From the NCBI GenBank assembly GCA_018340805.1, contig JACMZG010001914.1, forward strand, positions 14,722,504 to 14,786,503: 64,000 nucleotides of DNA, written 5' to 3'. This DNA is from Microvelia longipes (taxonomy: Eukaryota; Arthropoda; Insecta; Hemiptera; Veliidae). The translations under genes and the position numbers were made by a program. Positions 1 to 12,099 of the stretch are shown here, piece after piece (the stretch's first letter is position 1; every line of letters begins with the position of its first letter). Below the pieces are notes generated by a model, which did no database searches, was not told the DNA's origin, and saw only the letters and a program-made list of their open reading frames with translations.

Positions 1-89
1 TATGTGAACCTGACTCATCCATGTCATCCTTACCTTCACTTCACCAACCTGACATCCAAAACACAGCCAGTTCTTCCGTTCAGCCCTTA

Positions 90-1820
90 CAGCATGTAAT
101 ATATAAAGTCCAAAACAAAGTTTATTTTTTCAACCTGTCACTCACAAGGAAATTTCTAAAGCAATAAAGGACTTCAGTAGCTCTGAATCTAAAGATACTT
201 ACAATATAAGTAATAAAGTTTTAAAACATATTTCTCCATACATTATTGACAGTTTGGTAAAAATAGTTAACGACTGCTTTGAAGAAGGAATTTTTCCTGA
301 TTCAATAAAAAATTAGTAAAGTCGTCCCTTTATTTAAAAAGGGGGACTCTAGTGACAAAACAATTACAGACCTATAACTATTGTTCCTATACTCTCTAAA
401 GTTATTGAAAAGGTTATTCACAATCAAATTTTAGATTTTTTAAACAAATATGAAATTTTATCTACTGGACAACATGGTTTTTTGCCAAAAAAGTCAATTA
501 ACTCTGCTCTTTACCAATACCAAACTACTATTTATGAACTGCTAAATCAAAATAAGAAAGTAGCCGTCATCAGTGCGGATTTAAAGAAAGCTTTTGATTT
601 AGTAAATCATCTAATTCTTTTAAATAAACTTGAAAAATATGGCATCCGTGGCAAAGCTAACGATTTAATCAAATCTTTTTTATCAGGAAGAAGACAAAAG
701 TGGTAGTTATGGAAAATGGCAAAAAAGTTGAGTCCAAATTTCTTGAAACAAATCTTGGGGTGCCTCAAGGCTCTGTTTTGGGGCCATTACTGTTTTTGAT
801 TTACATTAATGACTTACCGGATTTGTTTGAAGACGGTGCAAGGTGCATTTTTTATGCTGACGACTCCACTTTAATCGTATCATCTGATACATATGAAAAT
901 TTAATTAATAACATTAAAATTGTTATTCGTAAATTACAAAGCTGGTTACTTGAAAACAAACTATTGTTGAATAAATCAAAAACTAAAATAATAATAATAA
1001 GAATGAAAAATAAATTATGAATTTCCGAAAACTATAGAGGGTATAGAAATAGTTGAGTCCTTATCACTTCTAGGAGTTACAATACAGAACAACCTGGACT
1101 GGACTAAACATATAGACAACCTTACCTCCAGACTCTCATCATCTTGCTACTTACTATCTTACTATAGAAGACTTACTGACCTCAAAACATTGACAAATAT
1201 TTATTATGCCAAGTTTAATTCTGTCATGAGTTATGCCTTAATACAGTGGGGTGGTTCAACAAAATTAGAAAAAGTTTTTTTTAAAACAAAAAAGAGCCAT
1301 TAGAAGCATGTTAGGATTTGAACAGACTCACACCTGTAAGGGTTCCTTTAAAAAATTAAATATCCTAACCCTTCCATCTCTTTATATCTATAACCTATTG
1401 CTTTTTGTATTTAATAATATTAATTTGTTTGAAAATTTAAATAAAGGTATTTATATTACTCGGAATGTCAATAAGCTTGAGGTAAAAAGCTGTAAATATG
1501 AAATATTTAAAAAATCTCCAGAATACTTGGGTCAAATGTTTTATAATAAATTACCTGAACATATAACAGGCATCAAAAAAATTACAACTTTTAAAAATAG
1601 ACTCAAAAAATTTTTACTTGAAAAAGAGTATTATTGTCTTAAAGAATTTCTTAATGACGATCTCTCAAAAAGTAGTGAATTATTATATTTTTTAATATTT
1701 ATTTTTTTATTGTTGTAAATGGAATACTTGTTATTATATAATCTGTATGACAATTTCTAATTCTTGTAAAAGTCAAAAGAATGAAATAAATTTATTTATT
1801 ATTATTTATTTATTATAATT
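90..1820 (+). pseudogene. Decayed non-LTR retrotransposon (LINE) reverse transcriptase
   Basis: This is the 3' part of a LINE reverse transcriptase that would copy element RNA into the genome. Pieces in several frames read in family order: a region before the fingers domain (about 150-300), the SADLKKAFD catalytic block near 580, GVPQGSVLGPLLFLIYINDL (about 760-815), the YADD catalytic box at 853-864, and a C-terminal region to about 1715 with the usual FKNRLKKFLL segment. Frameshifts or stops occur near 305, 370, 700, 1018 and 1285, so it cannot encode an active enzyme. The 3' end runs into a TTTATTTATTATT tail at about 1783-1820. The motifs fit the jockey/CR1/RTE side of non-LTR elements; I cannot choose a clade. 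No endonuclease domain is visible, as expected for a 5'-truncated copy. Confidence 0.85.
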
Positions 1821-1861
1821 CAACTTTCATTAATTGACTAGTGTACGTTTTTTAAAAAAAT

Positions 1862-2286
1862 GCAAAATAGTCCAATTGAGTTAAAATAGTTCAAGTATAT
1901 TATACCTAATAATTAGTCAATTGAGTTAATATTTAGTTCAAGTATATTATTACCAATTAATAGTCCAATTAGTTAAAATTTAGTTCAAGTATATTTTACC
2001 TAATAAGTCCAATTGAGTTAATATTTTAGTTCAAGTATATTATTACAATAATTAGTCCAATTGAGTTGAAATTTAGTAGAAGTATATTATTACCTAATAA
2101 ATAGTCCAATTGAGTTGAAATTTAGTACAAGTATATTATTACCTAATAAATAGTCTAATTGAGTTGAAATTGAGTACAAGTATATTATTACCTAATAAAT
2201 AGTCCAATTGAGTTGAAATTTAGTTCAAGTATATTATTACCTAACAAATAGTCGAATTGAGTTGAAATTTAGTACAAGTATATTAT
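1862..2286. repeat. 49-bp tandem repeat array
   Basis: About nine diverged copies of a unit containing TAGTCCAATTGAGTTGAAAT and AAGTATATTATTACCTAATA. The last units are spaced exactly 49 bp (AGTCCAATT at 2054 and 2103, AGTCTAATT at 2152). The array is interrupted by a SINE and resumes at 2557-2580. Confidence 0.9.
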
Positions 2287-2556
2287 AATAATAATAATAA
2301 TAATAATAATAATGCTCGTTTAGAGCCTTGAGGCTCATCAGGGATAACCCCTGCGGGAACCACCTCGGGTGGTAGTAGCAACCGTTACGCTCAAAGTGAA
2401 TTCTAAAGTTGGCTGTAATTTGTTTTAAATTTATCTGAACAATAATCTTACTATAAATTGAGAACGTAACCTGGGATGCGAACCCCAGACCTCCGTGGGT
2501 GTCAAAGGTCAGTGTAATGACTAACGCCTTAACGACCTCGGCCACGGAGGTGGCTT
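2287..2556 (-). mobile_element. Complete tRNA-derived SINE with 13-bp target duplication
   Basis: Read on the minus strand it starts with a tRNA-like head (CTCCGTGGCCGAGGTCGTTA as A-box region, GGGGTTCGCATCCC as B box). It continues through an unrelated body and a conserved tail with GGTGGTTCCCGC and CCTGATGAGCC, and ends in an (ATT)n tract. ACAAGTATATTAT occurs on both sides (2274-2286 and 2557-2569), a clean target-site duplication. The insertion sits inside a 49-bp tandem array, so it is younger than the array. The same family is complete at 61278-61515. Confidence 0.88.
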
Positions 2557-2800
2557 ACAAGTATATTATTACCTAATAAGTAAGTACAGTAAGTTTCGTT
2601 TCAATAAATAAATAGTTTATATTTATACAACATAAAATACGACTAGTATATCTATAAAATTAAGCAGCATCGAACGTGGTCAATACTGTGTGGTTGTCCG
2701 CTGAGAATGATACGGATGCATTTACTATGTGAGGACGAGCGAAGCGAGTCCGAAGCAGGGAGGATGAGCGTAACGAATCCGATATAATAAGGAAAAGTTC

Positions 2801-4239
2801 CGAGGTACCTCGTACCCGATTTTTTTTCTTAAGATTCGGTATCTGACGATATGGCAAACGTCAAAAGCAGTAAAGAAACTAAAATTTTTAGTGCGTTAAA
2901 ATTTTAAAATGTAATAGTCTATTTTTTCAAAATGGTCGATAGTATTATGATGAAATTATGTGGCTCGATTGATCCCATTTATATATAAATTTGGTTCCAT
3001 TTCAACTTGATCGGTATATTTACGATTAAAAGCGATTTTTTTTTAAATTGTTAACTCAGCTAAATAGTTACTGTAGTCTGAAAAATATCATTTTCCGGTT
3101 AGCACAACTTGAAATCACAATTTATTTAAAAACTTATGTGATGATTTTAGTCATTGTAATTCAACGCGAGTCTCTTGGATATCATTATATATTTTACTTA
3201 CTATATTTTACTATAAAAGATAAAAGAAATTTATTTTCTTCTTTTCTACTTTTATAATTATTAAAATACCCTGAAGGTTCAAAGGAGAAAGGGGTCCCGG
3301 GAATTTTTTCGATAAAGGGTTTGCCCTTTTAAATAAAAAAATAAAATATAAAAATCCTTTTCTTTTTAACTAAGGACTTTTTCAGGCGTAAAATTAAAAA
3401 GAAAACTGACAAGAAAAAGCGACAAAAGAAGAGTTTCCTAACCTAATTTTTCCTCTTTTTCCTTTCCTTCCCCTTGATAGGATAGAACCAATTTTGATTA
3501 AAAAGTTAGCTGTCGATAACGAAAGGGTTAAATAATAGTGGAAATCTTTTTTATTTTACTTAAGGGAGTAAGGGGGTTCAAATTGATTAATTGATTTCTA
3601 AGAAAAGAATGTCTCGGGAAAACTTACTTTTTGCCATTAACCGCTAATTTTTTTAACAATTGAACTTAATAAATTCAATTCTGGACCTTTTGTTGTGTAC
3701 ACAAAAGGCTTAATACAATAAAAGGTCAGATCTGAGGCAGAAGAAAAGTTATAATTTAGTTTTAATAGTTTGAAATAACATTTTAATTAAGGGGATTAAA
3801 AAAATGGCTTTTGAGTTCCAAGTCTTCATGCCCAACATTTTACAATGGATTAAGAGTAAATTACATTTTAAATTAAGCAACTGTGGAATACAATTAACGG
3901 AAGAAAATAGAGGAGTAGTGGGGGGGGGGGGTACAGTAAAGTAGAAGGAATAGTACTCCACCAAAAATACAGCAAGAGTTAAGTAAAGAGGCAAATAGGG
4001 TGGGGCAGAGCGGCAAAAATAGAATTAAAATAGAAGAGGCAAAAAAATTGATTTAGGAAGTGGGAAAAAATAAAGTAAGGTAGTAGGGGAATAAGAAAGG
4101 GGTGGTGGAGGAAAATAAATAATAAGAATGAAAGCGATAAGAATGAATCTAATAGGAAAAGAAAATAAATCGCAGAGCAAGGGAAAGAGAGATGAAAGGA
4201 GGGCAAAACGAGTAGCGTAATGGGCCAAAATCTTGTGAT
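2801..4239. other. No gene seen; AT-rich, with a purine-rich tract
   Basis: No recognisable protein or RNA. A run of G lies at about 3920-3930, and 3960-4210 is strongly purine-rich on the + strand, which creates long but meaningless open frames on the minus strand. Confidence 0.6.
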
Positions 4240-4935
4240 TTGATTTACAAAGTATTTGGTGTACGTAACTTCAGTATCCTAATATTAACTCCATGTGTTG
4301 ACCAATATAATAATTCAATTAATAAATCTCTACACCTACGTTGGAAATTAGGAAAAGTAAGTTGAAACTTAAAATCAATTTGAAAGTAAAAAGTCAATAT
4401 TTCACCCAACGGATTATTTTAGGTGAACACGATACTTTTCCTAGCAATTTATTGATTTTTGGATGGAACACCCAAAGTTAACAACACCACCAAAAAGAAA
4501 TTTACTTTAGGTTAGGGGGTTAAGTCTAAATAACTTGCAAACAAAATTGAATGGAATTTCCAATGCTTATGCCTTATGTGTTTCGCAAATGCAAATACGA
4601 TGTACGAAACTTTGACGATATGAAGTATGTCAAAAAGTTGAAACTGAAGTTTTAAACATTCTATAGTCAATATTTTGAAAACGGCCAATTTACCATTTAT
4701 AAATGAACATTTGTGTCAAAGTCAAACTCGATCTGTCAAATTTTCGTTTTTAATTTTTGATGATTCAACAAATGGCACACAACTACATCTAAAACTCTCA
4801 AGCACCTAAAAACCACAGAGGACGTTATACAAATGTCTAAAACGGATAAATACGATGAAACTTCAGTTTCAGATTATTTTGGGTGAACGTAATACTTTCC
4901 TTATACCTATGGTAGTATAGGAGGAAAAGTAAAAA
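4240..4935 (+). repeat. Dispersed repeat R1 copies with hairpin-type 3' end
   Basis: Ends at about 4890-4932 with TACTTTCC, TATACC and GAGGAAAAGTA, matching the terminal hairpin of other R1 copies at 12.4, 24.2, 28.2 and 31.5 kb. A second, partial end (GATACTTTTCC) occurs near 4430, suggesting two overlapping or nested copies. No open frame of note. Confidence 0.5.
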
Positions 4936-5034
4936 TCACAAAAAACAATCAAAACAATAGACCAGATCCAATTAATTTCACAAATATTGCATAAGAACAA
5001 AGTAAAACATTGCCATAGGTCTTTGTGGAGCGTA

Positions 5035-5501
5035 TAAAATGGTAACTGCGGTTACTCAAAGCTAGCTCGCCAATAACTAATTTATTTTAAGTGTTAATCA
5101 ATCATCAATAACTACTGTCTAACAAGTCAATTGTGACAAAACTTTTTTATAGCTATTGCAACACAAAAACTATTTTCCTTCATTTATTGACCTTAAAGTT
5201 TGTAAATTAGAGTTAATTAAAAAACTTAAGCTATATTAATTACAAAACTAAATTAATTATTTATGAAGTAATTAGATATAATTGAACAAAAAAATAAACA
5301 ATAGTTAAATGGTATAGTATGAAGGAATTATGAATAAGGAAAAAAACCCCTTTAGTCATTTAAATTTTAATTAAATAAACATTAATACTCCAAACCTAAT
5401 TATTTGTGTTGACATAGCTTGCAACATCGATAAAGAATTTGGACTTAAAGTATATAAAGTAAATTGTTAACTAAATAATAAGTTAATATAAGTTTAAGAT
5501 T
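5035..5501 (+). promoter_or_regulatory. TLP-A promoter and 5' UTR (duplicated upstream of TLP-C)
   Basis: TATATAA at 5451-5457 lies 45-50 bp before the start codon, leaving a short leader. From about 5071 to the ATG the sequence is collinear with about 22003-22450 before TLP-C, for example GTTAATC...ATCAATAA, the ATTGTGACA block and TATTGACCTTA. About 430 bp of upstream DNA was therefore copied with the gene, and the two genes probably share regulation. Confidence 0.7.
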
Positions 5502-7920
5502 ATGGGGTTAACGATTGTATTTGTTGTGGCTTTAACATTGGTTTGCGCTAGTAGTCATGAACTTAGGATCTATAATGGGTGTCCGTTTACAGTATGGATC
5601 GGGTTGTTGAATAATCCGGGTAAATCATTGCCAAATAATGGCGGATTTCAATTGAATCAATATAATACTCAGAGTGTATTTGTTGGGAATGGATGGGGCG
5701 GAAGAGTTTGGGGAAGAACTAACTGCGGCTCAAATGGTCACTGTGAAACAGGTAAGTGTGTTGTTATGAGTTTCTCGCCTATTATGGTTTAAATTGGTAC
5801 AGATAGACGGCTCAACAAAGGAAACCTGTAGGCTACCTCATGGGGTATTTTCAGAGTTCCTGCCACTAATAATTTTTTAAACATCCTATCCTTTAGTATG
5901 GGATTTTTCATATAAACTTTCATCGATGGAAAATTATATACTAAACATAAGTAATGAGTGAAAAATCGACAAAGATTAAGCTATTATAACCTTCACTCAT
6001 AATAATTACACTAATAATGTGTTGAAGCCGCACTTCTGTCACAGATTTTGACCTGATTTACAGTACGTATTTTTTCATCATCAATAGAATTTCAATAACT
6101 CCTTCCTTCACTTAGAACTGGATTTAACCCCCCCCCCTCCTCGTTTTTCCAGTTTCGCAATCTAGGGTAAATAAGAATGAGAGTCACATTGACTTGATTT
6201 TGAGACTATTTCTAAAACAATATTTCTTGACTATAACAACCTATTTCTTCATTTATGTCTTCTCAAGTAATGATATCTCAGAACATACCTCGTGTTTCCC
6301 TTACGCCACAGGTGTTGAACTGAATAAGGTGTGCGTAGAGTGCGTTCTTAAGGTGACAATACCGTTCGTAATTTGTTTCTGATCAAAAATTGTTTAAATT
6401 AGCTATTTTGTGAGTCATAATATTATTAAAACTTGGTTTCAGCGAAATTCTTATTATGAAAATTACGCTTATGATGTTAATCGATTGACAAAATTTCATT
6501 CATTCAAATTCATTGACAAAGTTTAGCAAAATTCAATATGACAAAAAAAATAAAATAAAAACAGTGAGCTGTGATGCGAGGCGAAGTAAATTTGCTATAT
6601 GTGACAGAAAAATAATGCAAAACTTAGTCGTTTAGAGTGGGCCGACGCCACGTATCGGCTATGGGCCGTATTAATATTTGTACTCTTCCTCTCCTACTAA
6701 CGTAGAAAGACAGTATCTACGTTAGTAATTGAGGTACAGCTTTGTCATAATTCCTGTCCATGAGTGTGGATGTGTGTCTGTGTGAGTGCATAAACACTGT
6801 GATTGCATAAAACCTAACACTACGTCTAGCTTGCGCTACCCAGAAAATGAAGATTTGTGGCCTTGTTAATCTAATTTGCAGCCATTAAATTGTGACTTAT
6901 GATTACTTTAATTTTAAAAAAATTAATTTGAAAGATAATTAAGTTAAAAGCAATTTGAAAGTGAAAGGCTTATTTTTTTGAAACTGCAATATATAAGGAT
7001 GATGCAAATAAAATATGGAACCTAAATATTTTTTTTATTTTTCTACTTCGATTTGCTGAAACCTCTATTTTGTGTACATGTTTACAACAGAAGAAGAACT
7101 AAGGTGAGCGTTAATGGAGTTCATCTTAATAAAAGATAAAGAAGTCTCTCCACAAAAATATATTTTCTATAGCAAAGCGCTTTCAACCTAAAAAGAGGTC
7201 ATCATCAGTGCTAGCCGTTGAATAAAGAAGAGGGTGATAGATGAGTCTTATAGATCAGATATCAAGGATAGACTCATGTTTACAACATGTACACGTTTAT
7301 TTTAGTTCCCAAATCAATAGAATTTTTAAAATTTTAAATGTACTCGTAGTTTTTTATACTTGTAAAAAACAGATTTAGATTTTATAGTTTTAATTATGTT
7401 TTCAATTATGATTGTAGGAGACTGTGGAAATAAAATCCAGTGTAACGGAGCAGGTGGTGTTCCGCCAGTTTCACTCGCCGAGATCACATTTGATGGTAGC
7501 GGAGGTAAAGATTATTACGATATAAGTTTAGTCGATGGATATAATCTGCCAGTCTCGATGGAACCTATCCAAGGAACTACTACCGGAGGCGGCAGCAAGT
7601 ATGACTGTGGAAGAGCAGGTTGCTTCAAAGATTTAAACGCTAACTGTCCAAGTGAGCTTGCCGTTAAGAACGGAGGTGGTTACACAGTAGCTTGTAAATC
7701 TGCTTGCTTAGCATTCAATACCGATCAGTACTGCTGTAGAGGACAGTATGGAACTCCACAAACTTGTAAGAGCTCTAACTGGCCCAAGAACTATCCTGCT
7801 ATTTTCAAGCAGGCTTGTCCTGATGCTTATTCCTATGCCTACGACGATTCCACGAGTACATTCACTTGCAAAAGCAGAGTTTCAGGATCCTCTGGTTATC
7901 TGATAAAATTTTGTCCTTAA
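5502..7920 (+). CDS. Thaumatin-like protein A (two exons)
   Basis: Secreted PR-5/thaumatin family protein. Exons are 5502-5751 and 7418-7920, joined in phase 1 (donor CAG|GTAAGT, acceptor TTGTAG|GA), giving 250 residues, normal for a large TLP. Residues 1-18 form a signal peptide (hydrophobic core to about CASS). The mature part has 16 cysteines, the canonical number for eight disulphides. The splice junction rebuilds the family signature CETGDCG; SLAEITF, YDISLVDGYNLP and CPDAYSYAYDD are typical TLP blocks that include acidic-cleft positions. Animal TLPs are patchily distributed, in nematodes and arthropods; glucan binding or antifungal defence is inferred from the plant family, not shown here. 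A TATA box lies at 5451 and a poly(A) signal at 7946. It is about 83% identical to TLP-C over exon 2 by hand count. Confidence 0.93.
5752..7417 (+). other. TLP-A intron (1666 bp)
   Basis: GT-AG intron in phase 1. It holds a C-run at about 6128-6138 and a copy of the foldback-arm repeat at 7096-7275. The small open frame at 6194-6382 has no recognisable content. Confidence 0.85.
7096..7275 (-). repeat. Single copy of the foldback-arm repeat (inside TLP-A intron)
   Basis: Near-identical to each arm of the 15664-15996 foldback, extending from AAGGTGAGCGTTAATGGAG through AAAGCGCTTTCAACCT, GAGGTCATCATCAGT and GTGATAGATGAGTC. Here only one arm is present. On the minus strand it carries CTGATGATGACC followed by AGGTTGAAAGC (7180-7208). 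Confidence 0.8.
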
Positions 7921-7945
7921 TTTTTTTTATTATTGGTTATTAACA

Positions 7946-7951
7946 AATAAA
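7946..7951 (+). promoter_or_regulatory. TLP-A poly(A) signal
   Basis: Canonical AATAAA, 26 bp after the TLP-A stop codon. Confidence 0.75.
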
Positions 7952-7974
7952 GCAATCTAATGTCTGCTTTAAGT

Positions 7975-10055
7975 AAAGGCTTTTATATTCTTATTTCCTC
8001 TATTCTTCAAATATTGTGATATTTTCTTATTCAGCATATAATATATAAATAAAGAAAGATGATCCTGTGATTTATTATTTCGGACAAGAAAAGGTTAGTT
8101 CCGTAGCTAATTAACAGGAGTGCTAGTGTATAATATGGTAGTTTCACCATGCCAACTACGAGAATGTGCTACTATCGTCTTATTTTCAGCAAACTACTTC
8201 TGGCACAAAGCTGATAATTTCATATATTTGCTTTATATAGTAGTAACTAATTTTAAGTAGATACTCGTCTCGCTAAAATGTTTATAAAACGAAATAATTT
8301 CACAATACTAACTTAGAAAAGGGGGAAGAATGTTACGGTAAGGAGAGTTGGTTTCAGAGCTGCCGCTAGATGTCAGCACTCAGATCACCACCACTTTCTA
8401 TCTGACCTCGTATACCTTCCAACATTCTATACCTATTATACTCTTTGTTAATTACTATAACGACAAGACCAAGGCCTAAATAATCTAAAAAGTTAAAGTC
8501 CAGTAAATTTTCATTGAAACTAATTATGATGGTTTAAAACTTAGATATATCATTTGTGATACGTGAAGTACATCTAACATTAACTAGTTGTTCTAATAGA
8601 TAGCTTAACAATGCTAACCAGTTTCAAGTCTGCACAGGGGACGTTTAGGTCCCTATACCCGTAACACCCACTTACTAATTGTAACACAAAAACCTTTCAT
8701 ACTAACTGTAATAACAGTCCTGTCATACTATCTTTTCATACTAACTAACTTTAATAAATGAGAAATAGTATTTAAGAGTTTAATTTTCTCAAACTTAATG
8801 TAAAACACGCAATGTAACTAAACTCCATAAAAATCTTGATTAGTAATGCGACCAAATTAAATGACTTAACTGTTTGCCGAAACCTATATACTCAAGGTTT
8901 TTAAAACAAAAATCAAGGGGGTGAGACCGCCCTTAACACAAGCCAGGACTGCCAAATTCAGAAATCTTGTACATATGTCACTTTTTGTTTGTTGAGGTGG
9001 CCACTTCGTCCTCGGCTGTATTTCGTCGTTTTGAATTACTCTATAGGTAATCTCTTATCTAATTATACATTTAAATATACATAATCTACTTTAGTATCTT
9101 AGACCTTTGTTTAATCAACCAAAACAACACGAATTTATTAATTAGAACAAAAATCATCTTTATAAGAAATAAACTCTAAACACAACAGTTGATTACGTTT
9201 CGTCTGCTTAGTTGGAAACATCCAACTGAATTTATAGCTATGCAATCTGACACTGTGTATTGCAAAAGACTTAAATAATAAGGTCAGACTATAGCAAAAC
9301 GTTACAATATAAGTCATATAGCTCTATATTAATCATCATATTAGCTCATATAGCTATATATAAGTCATATAGCTCTGTAATAATCATCATATTAGCTCTT
9401 ATATATAAGTCATATGTAGTAGCTAATTCTACAAATGATTTTACTTTATGTTAGAACTCATTCTACAGTAATATATAGGATCTTCCCATTTCATTACTGA
9501 TTTTTCTGGCCATTTATTACATGGCATTAAAAAAAGACCCAGAAACCAATAGATTAATAACTACCTCATCTATTATTGTATTTAATTGCTTAAAATAAAA
9601 TTATAATCTCGTGATCTACCTAAATAAATAACTAATTAATTGATTGTCAATTAATTAATACAACTGACATTAAATTAATACGGTTAATATTATATATACA
9701 ACATTACTATCTAATGTTGATATAAATAGTTAACTGTGTGGCACGTGATAATTAAGCTATCGACGTCTATTATATAAGCTGTCAAGTGAATATCAAAATA
9801 CATTTCATGTTTTAATACAGCTCACTCCATTCTTTTATATCTACTCCACTTGTTGGTTTATGCTATATCATAGTTTTTATTTATTTATGGTTATATCAGA
9901 GTATTACCTGATTTTCTTAGAAACAAATTTGATAATGTAAAGGCTCGCATACCGAATTGTAAGTTAGCTACATGTTTGTTTTAGAGGTCACCGAACGCAA
10001 AAATTTAGGGTTTTGCAGGACTGCATCGTACCAGTTATAATAGTTATTATATTTA
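7975..10055. other. No gene seen between TLP-A and repeat R2
   Basis: AT-rich intergenic DNA. I searched it by eye on both strands for a TLP first exon (HELRI, NNGGFQL and GRVWGRTNC coding sequence) and found none. Short imperfect tandem copies of ATAAGTCATATAGCTC lie at about 9305-9412. Confidence 0.65.
9305..9412. repeat. Short tandem repeat, about 50-bp unit
   Basis: Two full and one partial copies of a unit beginning ATAAGTCATATAGCTCT and containing AATCATCATATTAGCTC. Confidence 0.7.
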
Positions 10056-10159
10056 TATGTTAGGGACTTTTCAAAAAAAAAATGAGCTTATGAGATTAGG
10101 GTCATGGAGGGGAGGAATGGGGGAGGTACTTTTAAAAGGTGGGATCTCCCTGATCAAGA

Positions 10160-10160
<1 letters not shown>

Positions 10161-10238
<78 letters not shown>

Positions 10239-10265
10239 TATATATAATATATATATAATAATATA
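10161..10265. repeat. TA microsatellite
   Basis: Long alternating TA run with a few phase breaks. Further TA runs lie at about 10518-10540, 10627-10655 and 10975-11012. Confidence 0.95.
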
Positions 10266-10270
10266 TAATA

Positions 10271-10464
10271 AATAACTTACAGGAGGTGAAAAACGAGAGT
10301 TTGTAGGAGTTTAGAAATTTTCGACGAGTTGTCTTCTTCAGCTAGGTTAGCGGGAGGTTCCCAGGCGACGCCTGGAACCTCCCGCTAACCTAGCTGAAGA
10401 AGACAACTCGTCGAAAATTTCTAAACTCCTACAAACTCTCGTTTTTCACCTCCTGTAAGTTATT
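10271..10464. repeat. Near-perfect 194-bp palindrome
   Basis: Two arms of about 97 bp, AATAACTTACAGGAGGTG... and its reverse complement ending ...CACCTCCTGTAAGTTATT, meet with essentially no spacer at GGCGACGCC (about 10366-10374). I see one difference near the centre. The arms contain no open frame or known motif. Confidence 0.93.
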
Positions 10465-10625
10465 ATTATTTTACAATTATTATTACGTACGCTGAGTACT
10501 TCCTTTTCATTATTTATGTATATATATATATATATAATATATTATTTAATATAAATAATTATAAATATATATAATATATTTTATTGTAAGTTTCTTAATG
10601 TTCTATATATTTCTTTATAATTAAG

Positions 10626-10660
<35 letters not shown>

Positions 10661-11215
10661 TAATAATATATATAATAATATCTTTAATTTATGTATACGA
10701 ATTTTCCTATATACGAAACCTTTCAAGATCGTAATGAAACTTGGTACAAAATTATCCTTGTTAATGCCCCGAATCCTATTGTTTATTAATATGTGACGTC
10801 ATTAACCCACAAAAATGACCCCCACAAGCATTTCAAAAAATCTCAAATCTGCATATAGTATTTAGATTGGGCTGGAATTTTTACACTTATACTACTATGT
10901 ATGGTTCACAAACATAAGAAGTTTCATAGTATTATAAAGTTCCAGTTCTATTGATTGACATAATATATTATATATTATATATATATATATATATAATATA
11001 TATATATATATATAAATACAAATACATAAAAATACATATATTCATTTATTGACATAATCTAAATAAATCACGTATTTTGACTAATACATTTGAAAATTCG
11101 ATTATATCATGGCAGTATGCTACTAATATATAAACCAGTAATATGACGAACTGATAAAGCACAAAAAACTATGTGGCCGCGAAGGCTGAGAGACCGAAGG
11201 CCTCTTGTTTTAAAT

Positions 11216-12099
11216 ATGATTGACAATGATAAGCATGTTAAAGTCAATAATATTGAAATAAATGTAGTTCTTGTTTAATATTTAAACCAAATCCCGTTCT
11301 TATTCTAATATTTATTTCACCAAAAACATTGGGAAATCAACTCTTCTATCCCGCCAAGTCATGTCCGAGACAGTCATTGGCCTTTTAATTTTAAGTCGCT
11401 AGGTTGGCAATACTGAAGGACCTTATCTAAATTGAGAGGCAATCATCAGCTTCTTCTTCTTGGTGGCGTGCTAGCAATGTGAACAAGGTTTATAGCTCTT
11501 TCTCTGATTTTATGAGATGTCATACAACCTAGAGGTGATTGTGAAGACAAATCATAACTGATTTTAGCAGTTTAGACAATTGCAACATAGATCCAGGACC
11601 AAACAAATGACATTGATGAATGAATAAAACAAAAAGGGTTGAGTCAGGACAACAAAAATCCTTTACATATACCCTTGCCAACACTACCTCTAACGTTGAA
11701 TAGCTAGATTTTTAATCCACTATGCTCCACATCGCTCTGAAACGCCAATGACCGGCTCCAATCAAAACGGACATGACTTGGCGGGACAGAAGCCAAAGAC
11801 TTGGCGGGGAGTTTCTAACTACACAAGTGGTTTCTGGTAAAATATACAATGGTATACATTGGCATTAGTAGGACTGTTTCATTGACTTAGCAGGGTAACT
11901 TTTCTTTTTGACTTGATGGGGCGGAACGCTGCTGCGTTCCTAAATATAAGAAATGATAAGGGGGTATTACCTTTATTTGACCTCCTGATTACAGAAACTA
12001 AATAAAATCTAGGGTTAAGGTTGTATAAGTCCACAAAGAATCCTCGCCTCCTGAAAATAGGGGAAAATTGTATGAACAAAAATTATTTTTTTATCATAA
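11216..12099. other. No gene seen; contains a MITE candidate
   Basis: Non-coding DNA. The only structure is the 18-bp inverted repeat pair around 11350-11785. Confidence 0.5.
11350..11785. mobile_element. MITE candidate with 18-bp perfect terminal inverted repeats
   Basis: CCCGCCAAGTCATGTCCG at 11350-11367 has its exact reverse complement at 11768-11785. The 436-bp interval has no coding potential. A further CTTGGCGGGGAG at about 11799-11810 suggests the right end may be repeated or lie slightly further out. I see no clear target duplication. Confidence 0.5.

Larger units (their letters stand above)
1821..2800 (-). repeat. Dispersed repeat R4, copy 1 (contains the array and SINE)
   Basis: The edges (1830-1900 and 2650-2730) match, in inverted orientation, 23570-23835 inside the TLP-C intron. 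Shared landmarks are GTGTACGTTTTTTAAA with TCCAATTGAGTTRAAAT, and AAGCAGCATYGARCGTGGTCA with CCGCTGAGAATGAT. The 49-bp tandem array and a SINE lie inside this copy. I see no coding capacity. Confidence 0.55.
10060..11215 (+). repeat. Dispersed repeat R2, copy 1, interrupted by a palindrome
   Basis: Collinear with 30100-30812: an AAAAAATGAGC start, a TA microsatellite, then TATTGTTTATTAA, GTCATTAACC, CATTTCAAAAAATC, TGACTAATAC, GGCAGTATGC and a GC-rich end GTGGCCGCGAAG...AAGGCCTCTTGTTTT. The palindrome at 10271-10464 sits within the microsatellite of this copy only. There is no coding capacity beyond a TA-repeat frame. Confidence 0.75.

Noticed and set aside
3979..4228. Two minus-strand frames rich in Phe, Leu and Pro
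   Set aside because: They result from the purine-rich + strand and have no start context or domain.
10057..10275. Open frame of 72 codons rich in Tyr-Ile
   Set aside because: It is translation of the TA microsatellite in R2.
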